Source: Diphasiastrum complanatum
Lineage: Eukaryota; Streptophyta; Lycopodiopsida; Lycopodiales; Lycopodiaceae
Assembly: GCA_029204225.1 (NCBI GenBank)
Contig: CM055098.1
Coordinates: 50,219,134 to 50,283,133 of the forward strand
Reading direction: 5' to 3'
Length of the DNA: 64,000 nt
This document shows positions 10,699-22,762 of the stretch, piece after piece. A program made the translations under genes and the position numbers. The notes under the pieces are model-generated. The model was given only the letters and a program-made list of their open reading frames with translations, made no database searches and had not been told where the DNA came from. Numbering within the stretch: position 1 is the stretch's first letter; each line of letters opens with the position of its first letter.

Positions 10699-11806
10699 AT
10701 GGCAGACGATAATGCAAATGTAGCTTTTGATGGTCAGGTGCCAATGCCTACCTATTTGTAAATTTGCCAGTCATTAAGCCAAGCACTTAATGAGATAAAC
10801 AACAGGAACACTTTACATGATCAACAAATGGAAGTACTGTTAAATCAAGTGAGAGCTTTGTCTGTTCCGAATTTGGGCTTTCAGCTTGAACCATTTTCGG
10901 GGGAGAAGAAAGAGAAGAAGCCTGAAATTGTGGATGACTGGTTAACCAAGTGGACCGGTTATTTTAATCTACATGGAATTCCTAAGGAGAAAAAGATAGA
11001 GAGTGTTATTTTGTTCTTCCGTGGTAAAGCTTCGTCGTGGTGGCGTGATTTACAACCTAAACCTACCACATGGGACGAGTTTATGGAGGTGTTCAGAAAG
11101 TCGTTTGTGGTTGTGGACGACTCGGATTTTTACCAAAGATGTGTGAATTGCAAAATGGGTACTCAGAGTTTGGACTCGTACCTACAAGATTTTATGGATT
11201 TATGGAATAAAGTCCTCTCATTCGATGTAAAACTGGCACTGTGGCAGTTTATCCTAGGTCTGCCTGCAGATTATCAGAATGAGTGTAAGCGTAACATGCT
11301 TCAAACCTTTGATGATGTAGTTCGTGTCGCGAAAGCGTGTGACTCCACGGTTGTGGCATCTAGGAAGTAGTTACAGGCTAAATCCATCTGGATCATCCGG
11401 ACCCAGCCAGAAAAAAGAGAAGAAAAGAGTTCGTGGAAATAAGAATAAAAAATATTTCGACGAACTGGATCAAGCTGCATCTGAATTTAGACAAAAGAAA
11501 AAGTTGTCCCGGAAAAAGGCTAGAAGGACCAATGTTTGTTTCCATTGTGGTCAACTTGGACACATTATGAAATTTTGCTCAGAACGAAAGAAAGACACAA
11601 CTCAAGTGATTGAGATGCCAGGTAAAGAGAATCTTAAGCTGGAAATTAATCAAATTAATTGTGAGTGTGATTGTTCTTTCAGTACTACTTCATTCTTGCC
11701 AAATGATTTATTTCGTTTGAAAGGCACTGTGAATGGACATGAAGTTAGTATTTTAGTGGACAGTGGATCTACTCATAATTTCATTAACTCTGGTCTTGTG
11801 CAGTGA
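10699..11806 (+). pseudogene. Gypsy gag and protease start
   Basis: ATG at 10699 (MADDNANVAFDG) heads a frame that meets TAA after 15 codons (PTYL-stop) and resumes in the same frame. The capsid (Retrotrans_gag) part is clear: VDDWLTKWTGYFNLHG (10930), FFRGKASSWWRDLQ (11020), LDSYLQDFMDLW (11175). A frame change near 11340-11370 leads to a basic segment and the zinc knuckle CFHCGQLGHIMKFC (11540-11580). The protease begins at ILVDSGSTHNFINSG (11750) and is stopped by TGA after residue 160 of that frame. Inactive. Confidence 0.88.
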
Positions 11807-12485
11807 CTCGGACTCAAAACTGAAGCCAGTAACCATAGATATCGAGTATATCTAGCTTCAGGAGCGGAGTTGGAGACATGGGATGTGAAAGTTCCAAGAC
11901 TCCTTGTTTGGATTCAGGACTATAGAGAGTTAATTGATTTCCATGTTTTAGATTTAGCACGTACGGATATTATTCTAGGATACGAGTGATTATTTAATAA
12001 GCATCCTGAAATAGATTTTGAGAAGCATGTTCTCTCTTTTCAGGAGAGTAAAGAAATAGTTACATTGTTTGGAGACAATTTTGTACATCCATCTGGGATG
12101 AGTTCATTTGCTAATGTAATGGAGATTTTTTATTCACAATATGAAGCTTATTTTTTATTTGCTAAGCCAATTTTGAATTTATCTGAAATGTATCTAAGTA
12201 GTTGTGAATTGTCAAAAATTCTTAACTCGGTAGACTTAGATCAGGAGCAAATTGAGAAGAATAAGTTACTGTCTGAATTCAAAGATGTATTTCTAGAAGA
12301 ATTACCTCATGGATTACCACCGTCCAGATTGGTAGACCATAAGATTGAGTTAATTTCAGGTAGTCACCCTATCTCTAGACAACCTTATAGGTTTTCTCAA
12401 AAAGAAGAGGTAGAGATTACTAAGCAAATTGAAAATTACATGAAGATGGGTCATATTCAGCCAAGTAAGTCGCCTTGGGACGCTC
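11807..12485 (+). pseudogene. Gypsy protease end and RT N-terminus, truncated
   Basis: Protease continuation in broken frame (stop at 11986), then 12065-12480 with FKDVFLEELPHGLPPSR (12280), DHKIELISGSHPISRQPYR (12335) and IQPSKSPW (12455), the standard entry of a gypsy RT. The sequence ends abruptly at about 12480 inside the RT and switches to an unrelated minus-strand gag. Confidence 0.85.
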
Positions 12486-12499
12486 TTGTTCTTCTGAAA

Positions 12500-13281
12500 G
12501 CAAAATTTCTGCAGTAGCATTGACATTAATTGATGCAATAGTGGTGGATGTCGTAGTGGTCTTCCCTGCTGTATAAGTCAACATACTGATATTCGGCTCA
12601 TCGTCTGAATCTTCATCATCCTCCCGAATTGCATCATCCATAGCATTCTACAACATTGCGTACTCATTATGGCATTTCAACTCACGTCTGATCTTTTTAG
12701 GTAAACCTGACAAAAACCACATAATCATGGCATTTTCGTTAATCAGCTCAGGTTCGCACTCAGATATGAGACGTTTTACCCGTTCAATGTAATCTCGAAC
12801 CATTTTCCGCTTTCCCATTTTAATTTTACTTGAAAGTAGAAAAGGGTCTTCCATAAACTTTTGAGGTTTGAACCGTGTGATACGAGCTCGTTTAACAATG
12901 TCCTAATCCATACGCTCAGTTTCATCTTGATTATAGTACCAATCTTGTGCTGCGTCTATTAAGGCCATAGGAAAAAGTTTAAGTTTATCATGGGAAAAAT
13001 TTTTGCCATAGACTTCACAAGATTCAGAATAGATCTGAAGAAATCTGTACGCTCAATTTCATCTTGATTATAGTACCAATCTTGTGCTGCGTCTGTTAAG
13101 GCCATAGGAAAAAGCTTAAGTTTATCTTGGGGAAAAACTTTGCCATAGACCTCACAAGATTCATAATAGATCTGAAGAAATCTAATTGGATCTGTTAATC
13201 CATTGTATTTGGGTAGATCCAAACGGGGTGCTTTTCTAATAATGATTGGATTGACTTCTTGCCACCTCTAGGGGCAGCCAT
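12500..13281 (-). pseudogene. Gypsy gag, minus strand, with internal tandem duplication
   Basis: Minus strand. ATG at 13281 (MAAPRGGKKS); after a frame change comes a Retrotrans_gag-like region LPKYNGLTDPIRFLQIYYES (13215), LTDAAQDWYYNQDEI (13100), then KMVRDYIERVKRLISECEPE and MWFLSGLPKKIRREL (12780-12690). A 137-bp piece is duplicated (see repeat at 12911-13184); 137 is not a multiple of three, so it breaks the frame. Different gag lineage from the plus-strand element beside it. Confidence 0.8.
12911..13184. repeat. 137-bp tandem duplication within gag
   Basis: Unit 12911-13047 and unit 13048-13184, both starting TACGCTCA and ending AAGAAATCT. They differ at roughly ten positions, so the duplication is fairly young relative to the element. 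Confidence 0.92.
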
Positions 13282-14337
13282 CTTTACAGATTTAAATCAA
13301 GCAGACAATGAGATTAGATCTAGATTTCCAATCAATACTATCTCATATCAGATATGCTAGATCTCTTCCACTTGACAAGAATCAGATTTCTATATCGAGA
13401 AAAAGATTCATAAAATCAACCAATCGATACTTCTCAAAAAGTGAAAAATTCTCAGAATCTAAATCAGACTGTATCAGATTTGACCCAAAATTCGACAGAG
13501 ACTTGATCTGGAAAATCAAAACCTAAAAATAGAATTGGCGAAGGTTCCCTAGCCGAAGGTTGACTCGACAAAGGTTCAACAATGCTATTTTTGAAAGAAA
13601 AAAAAACTCTCTAATCAGGTTTTTCTGACAAATTCTATGGAAATAACCTTCGTCGAACTCTCAGACTCAGAATCTGACACAGATAAAGTTAGGGTAGAAC
13701 TGACGAAGGTTTTTGGCACACAAAAACACAGTTTATGTAGTTTGACGAGGGTAAAAATAGAGATTTTCTATGATCTTGATAGAATGAATGTTTGTCGAAC
13801 TCAAAAATAATAATTTACTATAAATAAAATATCTAGAAACTCGACGAAGGTTCTGGCAAAGAATCAAGAGTAATACTGGTATTTTTGCAAAAAAAAGACT
13901 TTTTTTTGACAAAAATATGACAATTATGACAATTGATCCTCTGAGAAACCTTCTATTTCTGATATTATTCTTTGCCGACCTAGCAGTAGATAGATCTAAA
14001 TCACACCTATGCACAGGGAATCGGATGAAGGTTCTTTTTCTGTATTTTTAGGGTTTTGATGATTTTTTTATATTTTTTGATGGTTTTTCTGATGTTTCTG
14101 GAAATCTGCTGGAAAAGATTGTTCGTCCTTTAAACTGAAGGTTTTGTGATCAAAACCGGAGGTGCCTACAACTCGGCAAACGTTTTTTGAAAGAGGGCAA
14201 AAAGTTATCAGTTTTGATGACGATTTTTTCTTCCTTTTGACCAAAATTTGGCAGATTTGACCGATTTTTGTTGTTTTTTTCTGATATCTCAAATCCAAAT
14301 GGATTTTAAGATTGGTGATCTGAATAGCTTTCCATGT
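13282..14337. other. Leader region with scattered CGAAGGTT motif
   Basis: No coding sequence. It carries at least seven copies of (G/A)CGAAGGTT(C) or its complement between 13539 and 14035 (e.g. 13539, 13553, 13645, 13703, 13844; GATGAAGGTTC near 14025). A related AACCTTCGC motif recurs at 31140-31335. Probably the leader or LTR side of the minus-strand gag element. Confidence 0.5.
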
Positions 14338-14655
14338 TCCATAATCAGTTGAGCCCCCTAATGGTGTCTAATCCTTACCAAACTTCATGACAGCTTAGGG
14401 ACAGCTTCATTACATCTCTGAAAATGTCCATACTAATTCTTGGCTGAGAATTTTGAGATCTACCTCAAAATTAGTCCAAAAAACATAAAAAAAATTATGA
14501 TTTTTGACCAATTTTGACCCAAATTCATGGGGGAAATCCACAAGTTTGTGCCTTCAAATCCAAATCCCTGTAAATCCATTGCATGCAAGCACTAAAAGTT
14601 CTGATTTAAGTCAAACATGGTTTCCATAGCCCATTTATGGTCCAAAAACCCCTCC
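14338..14655 (+). repeat. Dispersed repeat copy 1 (partner 42884-43153)
   Basis: From GAGCCCCCTAATGGTGTC to TGGTCCAAAAACC. It matches 42884-43153 in direct orientation with many small changes. No ORF; probably retrotransposon non-coding sequence. Confidence 0.75.
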
Positions 14656-15026
14656 AAAATCACTATCTAATCAACCTTTTGACTTTTCAACCAACATGCA
14701 ATCATTAAATTCTGTAATTAATGACTGTAAAACAGCAAGTACAATCTGGAAAACATACTACACCAGATCCTATAATCATTTCCTTGCAAAAACCATCAAT
14801 TCTAGGTGAAAAATTCACAAAATTCATCAAAAATCCAATGATTTCCTTCAAAATTCATGGAACAAGTCCACAATTATGATCTTTAGGCTGAAAGTACACC
14901 AAGGATCTGAGAATCCACTTACTTGAAACTGAATTCCAACACCTGGAAGAAGAAGCAAAGAGATACACCAAAAGAACTGCAAAATCCAAGATCCTCCAGC
15001 TCCACCTCCTGGTAGATGTGATCCAA
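14656..15026 (-). other. Leader of an A/B-family element (minus strand)
   Basis: Read on the minus strand this follows the primer site at 15038-15027 and resembles the leader downstream of 44673 (shared GGCTGAAAGTACACC on plus = complement of the 44810 region). No coding sequence was recognised. Confidence 0.55.
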
Positions 15027-15038
15027 GCTATGATACCA
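15027..15038 (-). promoter_or_regulatory. Primer-binding site, tRNA-Met type
   Basis: On the minus strand TGGTATCATAGC directly follows LTR end ...CTTACA. It differs by one base from the usual TGGTATCAGAGC of plant copia elements. Confidence 0.85.
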
Positions 15039-15039
15039 C

Positions 15040-15614
<575 letters not shown>

Positions 15615-15656
15615 TACCACAACTCGTAAGAACTTCCTAATTTGGTTTGGTTGAAT

Positions 15657-15914
15657 AGCTTTTCAGACCTATAAATAGGTTCAGTACCTTTAAAACCAAG
15701 CAATTAAGATATAAGAACACTCACATCCATTAGCTAGAACTCGCCACCAAAAGACAATGATGATAGAAGTGGAAAAACTTGATTTTTCTTGATATTTGGA
15801 TGGAAATCCCATCATACATTGATACTTTTCAAGCTCGGATCTGAGCATATTAGGGCACCTCTGAACTTATCATACCCTAACCCTAACATCTACCCTAATA
15901 AGTCATTGGATCCA
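15657..15914 (+). repeat. 258-bp dispersed repeat, copy 1 (partner 35671-35928)
   Basis: From AGCTT(T/C)TCAGACCTATAAA to GTCATTGGATCCA. It is matched by 35671-35928 at the same length and orientation with high identity. It contains CCTATAAATAGG or a variant, which looks like a TATA box, so it is probably a piece of an LTR promoter. Each copy is joined to different flanking sequence. Confidence 0.88.
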
Positions 15915-16130
15915 TGTAGGATCGTAGAAGGATGAAGGCATACTAGTCGTATGGCGCAACCGTGGGGCCAGGGAATCCCAAGAAGGACTCCACAATCTAA
16001 TTAAGCAGCTTGGACTGGATTCTGTCCTTGCAAAATGTTAAAGAAACTAAAAAGTTGTTCAACAGATGCGCAGCCCCCTGAATTACTGGGTCCGTGATAG
16101 CCTCTATCAGGTACCCGTTGTTAGTTTGGA

Positions 16131-16940
16131 TTGGAATTTCAGGTGAGGTCTGGAGAGCTTGTACAAATTGTCCTTAATGGTCTAGGAGATGACTTTGCAA
16201 ATTTGGTCCAAAGTTTTGCCATCCAAGACACTTTGCCAACTATAGAAAAACTTCACAGTGTATTAGTGGCTGAAGAGTGTAGGATGCTCCATGCAAAATC
16301 TAGGATGAGTTCCTTGTCTTTGCATGATGGTGATGAGAAAGCCAATTTCTCATTCAAGGGTAAAAAGAAGACCAATGGAAAGAAGAAGCATCCAAAGGAG
16401 GCCAAAGAAGAGGATGATGCATCAAGCTCAAAGGACAAGTCAAAGCAAAAATGCTTCTTTTGTGGAAAGAAAGGGCATTATGCATCTGAATGCTACAAGA
16501 GGCTAAGAGCACAAGTGGAGGAGGACAAACAAGGAAAGCTTGCAAAGGAGGAGGAGGAGGATGAAGTAGATGTATTCTTGATGGCATCTACATCCTCACC
16601 AACAAGCAATAGCAATTCAAGAGACAATTGGTGGATCGACAGTGGGGCTAGCTCCCACATGTCTTGTAAAAAGGACTTTTTCTCAACCTTACACTCTTTC
16701 GATGCTGCTAAAAAGTTTGTCTTTACTGCAAATGATGAAGAGTGTAGGATAGATGGTGTTGGCACCATCTCTTTGTGTCTAGAATCCTCAAAATGCATGG
16801 ATCTAGAAAATGTCCTTTATGTATCATCAATCACCAAGAATATGCTTAGTGTTGGTCTACTCTTAGAAAGTGGTTTGGATGTCGACTTTAAGCATGGTGT
16901 TTGTTTCATCTTGAAGAATGATGTTTGCATTGCAAAGTGA
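16131..16940 (+). pseudogene. Copia-like gag-protease of a non-autonomous element
   Basis: Open for 269 codons. Order: gag C-terminal part LVQIVLNGLGDDFANLVQSF (residues 10-30), basic linker, zinc knuckle CFFCGKKGHYASEC (near 16447-16488), acidic linker, protease DNWWIDSGASSHM (16625) and LENVLYV...NMLSVGLLLESG (16805-16870). The frame ends at TGA (16938) and resumes in the same frame (FKHGRLFKLEA). The N-terminal half of gag is missing: the left edge near 16120 is a truncation. No integrase or RT follows. Confidence 0.85.
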
Positions 16941-18083
16941 TTTAAACATGGAAGATTGTTTAAGTTGGAAGCTAGTGTTGCTTTTGAAAGAATGAGCTTG
17001 GCAAAGGAGGAGATCACTCAAGAGGAGATCTTGGCAAAGTGTGATCTTGCTTGCATTGAGGAGGAGCATCAAAAGGAGGAAGATCTTGAGGATCAGCCTC
17101 AAAGCATGAGAGTTCCAAGGGAGTCCTCAATGACAATGGCCGAGTCATCAAATTGCATGCAAATTGTCCATTCAAGTGTGCATCTTGCAAGGGTGGTGAG
17201 CATTGGAGAGTCTACTATCTTTGAATACTTTTTGGAAAGTAGTAGTAGACATGAGGTGACTTGTTTCTTATCTTTAAGATTCATGGTGTTTATTACTTTG
17301 TATGACAAGACAATGAAATGGGATGCTTTGAAATCTACATTTGTTGTTGATAAAGCAATTTCATTGGATAGCTATTTTTGTAATAGTTTGAATAGAGTCA
17401 TGAAAGATGAAACATCATTTGCTTTGGAAATCTTTGTGTCCACATGCTTTGTGCATGATCATTCTAATGTAAGGACCAAAGATTATCATATTTCAATGAT
17501 AGGAATAATGGTAGTGTTTTGCTCTTCAAGTAGAGATTGTAGAATCTACTTGTTTTAAACCAAAGAATTTGTCAATGGTGAAAATGTGATCTTTCAAGAG
17601 TGGAAGATTTGTAAGCTTGAAGAAGCACCTTTGGATCAACACCTTATTCAATTCATTGATGTTTTGAAGTCAAGTCAAGTGGAGGATCAAGCTCAAGACC
17701 CGAGGACTCCAAGAAGAATCTTGAGTATCAAGATAGAGCCATCAAGGCTCAATCATATGGATCAAGCAAGGCATGTTGTCTTTGGCAACATTATTTATGC
17801 ACTTAATATTTTAATTGATGTATCTTCAAGTGCACAAAATGCCTTGGAATCCATGGCTTGGCATTATGTTTAGTTTTGAAGTGTGCTACATGTATATAGA
17901 CACATTTACGGAACATCTTGTAAGGGATCCTCTAAGAGGTGGTGAAAGATCCTTCATGGACATCATTCTCTATTGGAGTCTCAAAAGTTCCTTGTTTGTA
18001 GCTGGATATTTTAGACACTTCTAAAAGCTTTCATTCATCTATCAAGAGAGTTGTAAATAGATCAAGCTAAATTTGAGGAGGAG
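16941..18083 (+). pseudogene. Non-RT coding region of the same element (novel ORF, copy 1)
   Basis: Downstream of the protease, where integrase and RT are expected, lie open stretches at 16956-17558, 17586-17873 and 17815-18024. They are Glu/Ser/Phe-rich and match no integrase or RT motif. The last part reads ALESMAWHY..., then SFMDIILYWSLKSS and ends 60 bp before the LTR. The AW / about 33 residues / DIILY pattern also occurs at the end of the minus-strand ORF 35493-34702. A purine tract (GAGGAGGAG) sits directly before the LTR. Function unknown. Confidence 0.55.
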
Positions 18084-18784
18084 TGTGAAGAATTGCCAAA
18101 AATTGGCAAATCTAGCTTGATCAAAAACCATGTAGAATAGTGTAAATTGTGTACACAAGTGGGTCCCACACATGTGAGGCCATGATGCCACATGGGAAAC
18201 CCATCCTAATGTAGGTTAGGTCAAGTCAAGAGAGTTGGTCATGTCTATTTGGTGGTCATCCCTACTTTATAGGACCTACACCTAAGTTTAAGGTGAAAAT
18301 TTGACCAACTAGCTACCTACCAAGCATAACTCTAGGAAATAGACTAGGGTTTCATTTTAGGTCAAGGAGAGTGAGTTAAATTCCTTATTACATGCTGGAA
18401 ATCTACCTAACTTCAAGAAGGAAGTCGAATCTGCTATGTATTCCCTCTTTCCATAGTGAGAAGATAGAAAATTTTTGGAGCTCATTTGCAATCTCAAGCT
18501 AGTTCACTATGTACATTGAGTTTTTGTGATCCAAATGAAACCAAATCAATTTCTACTTGTTTCTTAGGTTGAAGGCCGTACTACAGCCTGTATTACACAC
18601 GTGTGGGCTCGGATTTCAATGTTGATCAATGCTTTTGATTGTTAATGCTTGTTGTTTGTCAAACTGCCAATCTAGATCAACTTTTTTGTGTCGAGTTTTT
18701 TGATAAATTGTTAAGCAAGCATCCAATCACTCTTGTGGATCTTTTGTAGATCCATTTATGGTCCTAAAGTACAGTACTTTCACA
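18084..18784 (+). mobile_element. LTR of copia family C (copy C1, 3' LTR)
   Basis: Begins TGTGAAGAATTGCC after a polypurine tract and ends GTACTTTCACA. A nearly identical copy in inverted orientation is 33215-33939 (725 bp); most of the length difference is a 24-bp duplication in that copy. It contains CACACGTGTG near 18598. Confidence 0.88.
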
Positions 18785-19426
18785 ATATCTAGTTAGACTA
18801 AACTAGTCTTGTAATTATAGATTAGTTAAGCAATTCTTGTAATCACAAGGATGTTGTGTATAAAAAACATTCAAATCGCATTCGCTAGACGGTGTAACAA
18901 AGCGGAAGATTGAGCATTGGAATATATGCCACATTTAGGCTATAACCACTTGTGTTGTTCATGCTCCATATGAGCAAATGCTCTTATGTTAAGCATTAAG
19001 TGTAAAATATCACTAACACCACCTACTATCTGTGTCTAATTTTGATATGTGTGTATTGTGATTGATTACACTTGCTCAATTGATTTTCTCAACTTGTTCA
19101 CTCAGTCTGATCGAATCACGGACGTCTTCGACTCCTTAGAATTCAATCAGATGACGGTTGTCTCTGACGCATAAGGAACAAACGCTATCTTTCTGCACTA
19201 TCACATTGAATTTAAATTGAACTTCACTTTCAAACTGATCAATAGTAATTCCACATAATATTTACCCTCTTCGATGAACTATACTCAAATTAGAAAATTT
19301 GTTTGAGTATGAAACTATTTCAGCAGTCCTTACGCATGAGCTGTAATTCTATTCGGTATTTTCTATCTCTTCCTTCTCATCGAGACCGTTCTTGCTGATA
19401 GTTAGTCGCAGCCCACATCAAGGGAG
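18785..19426. other. Unassigned spacer, LTR-like
   Basis: AT-rich, no ORF. Contains TGTGTATAAAAAAC (near 18855), which looks like a TATA box, and many short direct phrases. It may be part of an unrecognised LTR. Nothing firm. Confidence 0.3.
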
Positions 19427-20856
19427 TCATTCCGCATTCTCTCTTCCTCCCCCAATAGCTTCAAAGTTGGGATGGCCCAATCTTTTATGCCATAATTCTT
19501 CTTGAGAGATCTTGGTCATATAGGATGTAGCACAAGTTTTAGCACTCTCTCTTGAATCTAGTTTGCCTCGAAATCTAGATCCACTAGTAATAATCTCATG
19601 CTCTCTCTTGATTACACAAGTGTCAAACTTGACATCTAGGCCATTATCAAGCAATTGACCAACACTAATGAGATTTGCTTTTAGTTTTGGCACAAAAAGA
19701 ACATTTTTGAGACTCAAAACTTTTGAGGATGCAACATTTAAGGGAATACTCCATAATCCTTCAATCCTACAATCACAATCATTTGCAGTATAGATGGATT
19801 TCTTGACCCCTTCATAAGGCAAGAGACTAGAAAATGAATCTTTTGAGCTACACATGTGAGAACTAGCTCCACTATCAATATACCACAATCCATCTTTTTT
19901 GAAATGAGAAGAATAGAAACTAGACACCATAAGTGAACCCTCTCTATCACTCTCATTAGTATCACACACTCACTCTCATTAGAATTGTTAGCATGCTTGA
20001 ATTAATTCTTCTTCTTTAAGCAACTTGTGGCATAATGGCCTTTCTTGCCACAAAAGAACCACTTGATCTTCTTTTTCTTCCACTTGGATGTTGAAGCTTG
20101 AGAGGAACTCTCCTCCTCTCCATCTTTGTCTTTGTTGAAGTGTTGTTGATGTTGCCCTTTGCTCCTCCATTTGTGCTTGTCTTTGACAAAGAGAGCTTTG
20201 TCTTCTCCACCATTGTTGATTGAGAGTTTGTTCATCCTCATGAGCTTGTTCCCTTGTCTACACTCTTCAACAATAAGTACTCCTTGAAGTGCCTGCAAGC
20301 TTGGAAGCTCCTCTCCGATTGCATATGATTGAACAAGATTGTCAAAATCATCCTTCAAGCCATTAAGGATTAATTGCACTAGTTCACTTTGATTGATGTG
20401 GTCTCCAATGCATGCAAGCTCTCTATGGATGTCCTTTACTCTCAAAACATAGTTGGAAGCACTCTCATCACTTCTTTAACAACGTTGAAAAAATTGATTT
20501 CTAAATGTGAGCAATCTAGAGGTATTCTTGGCCTCATAAATGGCTTTGAGGGTTTCCCAAGCCTCCTTAGTTGAGGTGCAAGCACCAATTTCTCTCAACA
20601 CTTCATTTGAAACATTCATCTTGATATAGTGAAGAGCCATTCTTGCTCTTTTCTTGTACCTTTGGACTTCTTGAAAAAGTTGAGGCTCCTCATCAAGTCC
20701 AAAGACAATATCCATCACATCTTGGAGGATCAAAATTGACTCCATCCTCACCTTCCAAATAGAGTAGTTGGAGGTGGTCAATCTCTTGCTATGCTCCAAG
20801 AGAAAGGATCCCAAAGATGTCATGGAAACTTGAGAAATTGTCTTGTAATTGATCAA
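19427..20856 (-). pseudogene. Copia gag-protease-preintegrase, minus strand
   Basis: Minus strand. Gag N-terminal half (UBN2-type) LTTSNYSIWKVRMESILILQ (20790) and EAWETLKAIYEAKNTSRL (20570), a frame break near 20475, then SELVQLILNGLKDDFDNLVQ (20380) and knuckle CGKKGHYATSC (20045; the first Cys pair reads WFFC, so one Cys is lost). The protease has YIDSGASSHMCSSKDSF (19880). The pre-integrase LWHKRLGHPN (19465) is the last thing seen before a break at 19427. No integrase or RT. Confidence 0.85.
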
Positions 20857-21241
20857 ACAATTGTGCTTCTATCTCAATGATGGATTCAATAATGGTGTCC
20901 TACCAACTTCAACTTGAGATTTTGCAACAAGGTGTGAGATCAATCTCACTAGCTCTACCAATCTCTCAAACTCTCATCCAAAGATGAAGCAAGGACAAAA
21001 TTTGGGCCACCTTTACTCAAGCACGTGTAAAGCACTCAAAACATCCACAATAGACTCATTGACAAATACAAGTGATTTGTATGAAAATATGTGGCTATGA
21101 CCTCAAAATGATGCCTAGATCTCACCTAGACAAGGGACACCCAAAGTGTGTGAATGATCTCCTAAGATGTGTGTGATTGCACAAAGACCTTGCACTTCAT
21201 TCTACAATCTATCTTGAAAATTATAAGGCAAGAGCGCATAG
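20857..21241 (-). other. Probable leader of the minus-strand gag element
   Basis: Non-coding, upstream (on the minus strand) of the gag start. No primer site or LTR is found before the family D LTR fragment at 21242, so the 5' end is truncated. Confidence 0.4.
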
Positions 21242-21672
21242 TGTTAGATTATTCTCCTAATTCTACTACTAACCGAGTAATCGATCTTGAATCTTCATCC
21301 ACTTATTATTCAATTCTGTAGTTCTCTTCGTGTTTTTACACAGTCTGCAGAAATACTCGAGAATCGCTAACAATTAGTTCCGACATATCGAACATCATAC
21401 GACAATCTTTATCGGGCCTCATCCGACATCGAACTATTGAATGAAAAACAGTTCCATTTGAATTAAAGTACAAACTTGCCCTAACCGTTTAGCAGGTAAA
21501 TTTTTGGGAAGACCTAACTGGATGGATGCTAGCTCATTATGGCCAACTCGCCATTAAGATCTACGACCTAATAAGTTGTCCTACTAGTATAAATAGCTAG
21601 CTCAGTTCTTTAGAGTTCATTTAGAGTTTTGCTATTAGTGCTTACTACTTATCAGTGGAAGTGCAATCATGT
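21242..21672 (+). mobile_element. Truncated LTR of copia family D, plus strand
   Basis: Starts TGTTAGATTATTCTCC and follows the 3281-4221 LTR (reverse) for about 430 bp. It lacks an internal stretch of about 110 bp after TTGTCCTA and loses homology after CTTATCAG. A TATAAATA motif is retained near 21588. Confidence 0.8.
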
Positions 21673-22762
21673 CGAAAAGCAGTGGGAATGAGTGGAAGCT
21701 GGTAGCGAGCTTGGTGTGTGGATCAAAAGCGCCACAATTAGCAGCAGAATGTTCAAACTAAATTGATTCAACAAATGCAAGTGAACTATAATAATAGTGA
21801 GACAGATAATTGCACTCTGATTAATATCAACAATGAGTACAATGCTTGAAGTAATTAATTTAGCTGATCATTGTGTGTGATCACACTGGCAACAGAAATA
21901 TCTGATTGATCACACTTTTTCAGTAGTAATTGTATATATCAGAAGAAGTTTTCTGATGAAGATTCTAGGATTAGATATACTGAAAATATCTACAACTAAC
22001 TCACATTGAATGCTATCCTCTAAATTAATTACGACCGCCTTGTAATTGTAAATACATATACAAAAGTAGGCGGACTGTCAACGCGAAGTTGTTGGGTCGC
22101 GGATTTCCGACCGACAGTATCAAAATTTTATAGGGTATCAAATTCAATCGAAAAAATGTACACTGGGTCAAAAAATATGTATAGGGTTTGATTTTCCAGG
22201 GTCGGATAAATCAGACCCGATTCGACCCGATCCAGGGCCTAAGATGCCCAGATAATTTCCGCCTCGATCCGATCTGATCCAAGGGCAAAAATTTCTCTTT
22301 TTGACAAGAGTTACATTGGATCGGAGAAGGCTTGGGTCTAAAAAATCCGAGATTGGATTTTTCGACGTTCTGCTCAAAAATTCGAGCCTTCATTTTTTTC
22401 TGATTTTGTATAGCTTTCAGGATGCTTATTAATGAATGGACTTGAGGCAGAGCATCGAATTTGAACACTCCCCCTTAATGTGGATCCTGGAAAGCTCTAA
22501 AATCGATTTTCATTGGCTAATCTCCATATCACAAGGCATACAAACTCTACAATTTGGACATAGAAAAATCATTCATGAGCAGAGATGTCATCTTTCTGGA
22601 GACAAATTTTTTGACCACAAGGGAAAAGCTGCAAAAATTTCCGACCCAAGGTTCGAACAACAGAAAATCGATACAAACTCAAAAAATGAGCCTGAACAAT
22701 AGAGGGTCAAAAGTCACCAAGAAAATCGAATCGACCCAAATAGCCCCCATCCAGATTTATGG
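21673..22762. other. Non-coding, probably retrotransposon sequence
   Basis: No recognisable domain. The last 300 bp precede, in the same strand, a copia RT fragment and may be the decayed integrase-RT linker. Around 22190-22270 there are repeated (A/G)ACCCGA phrases. Confidence 0.35.
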
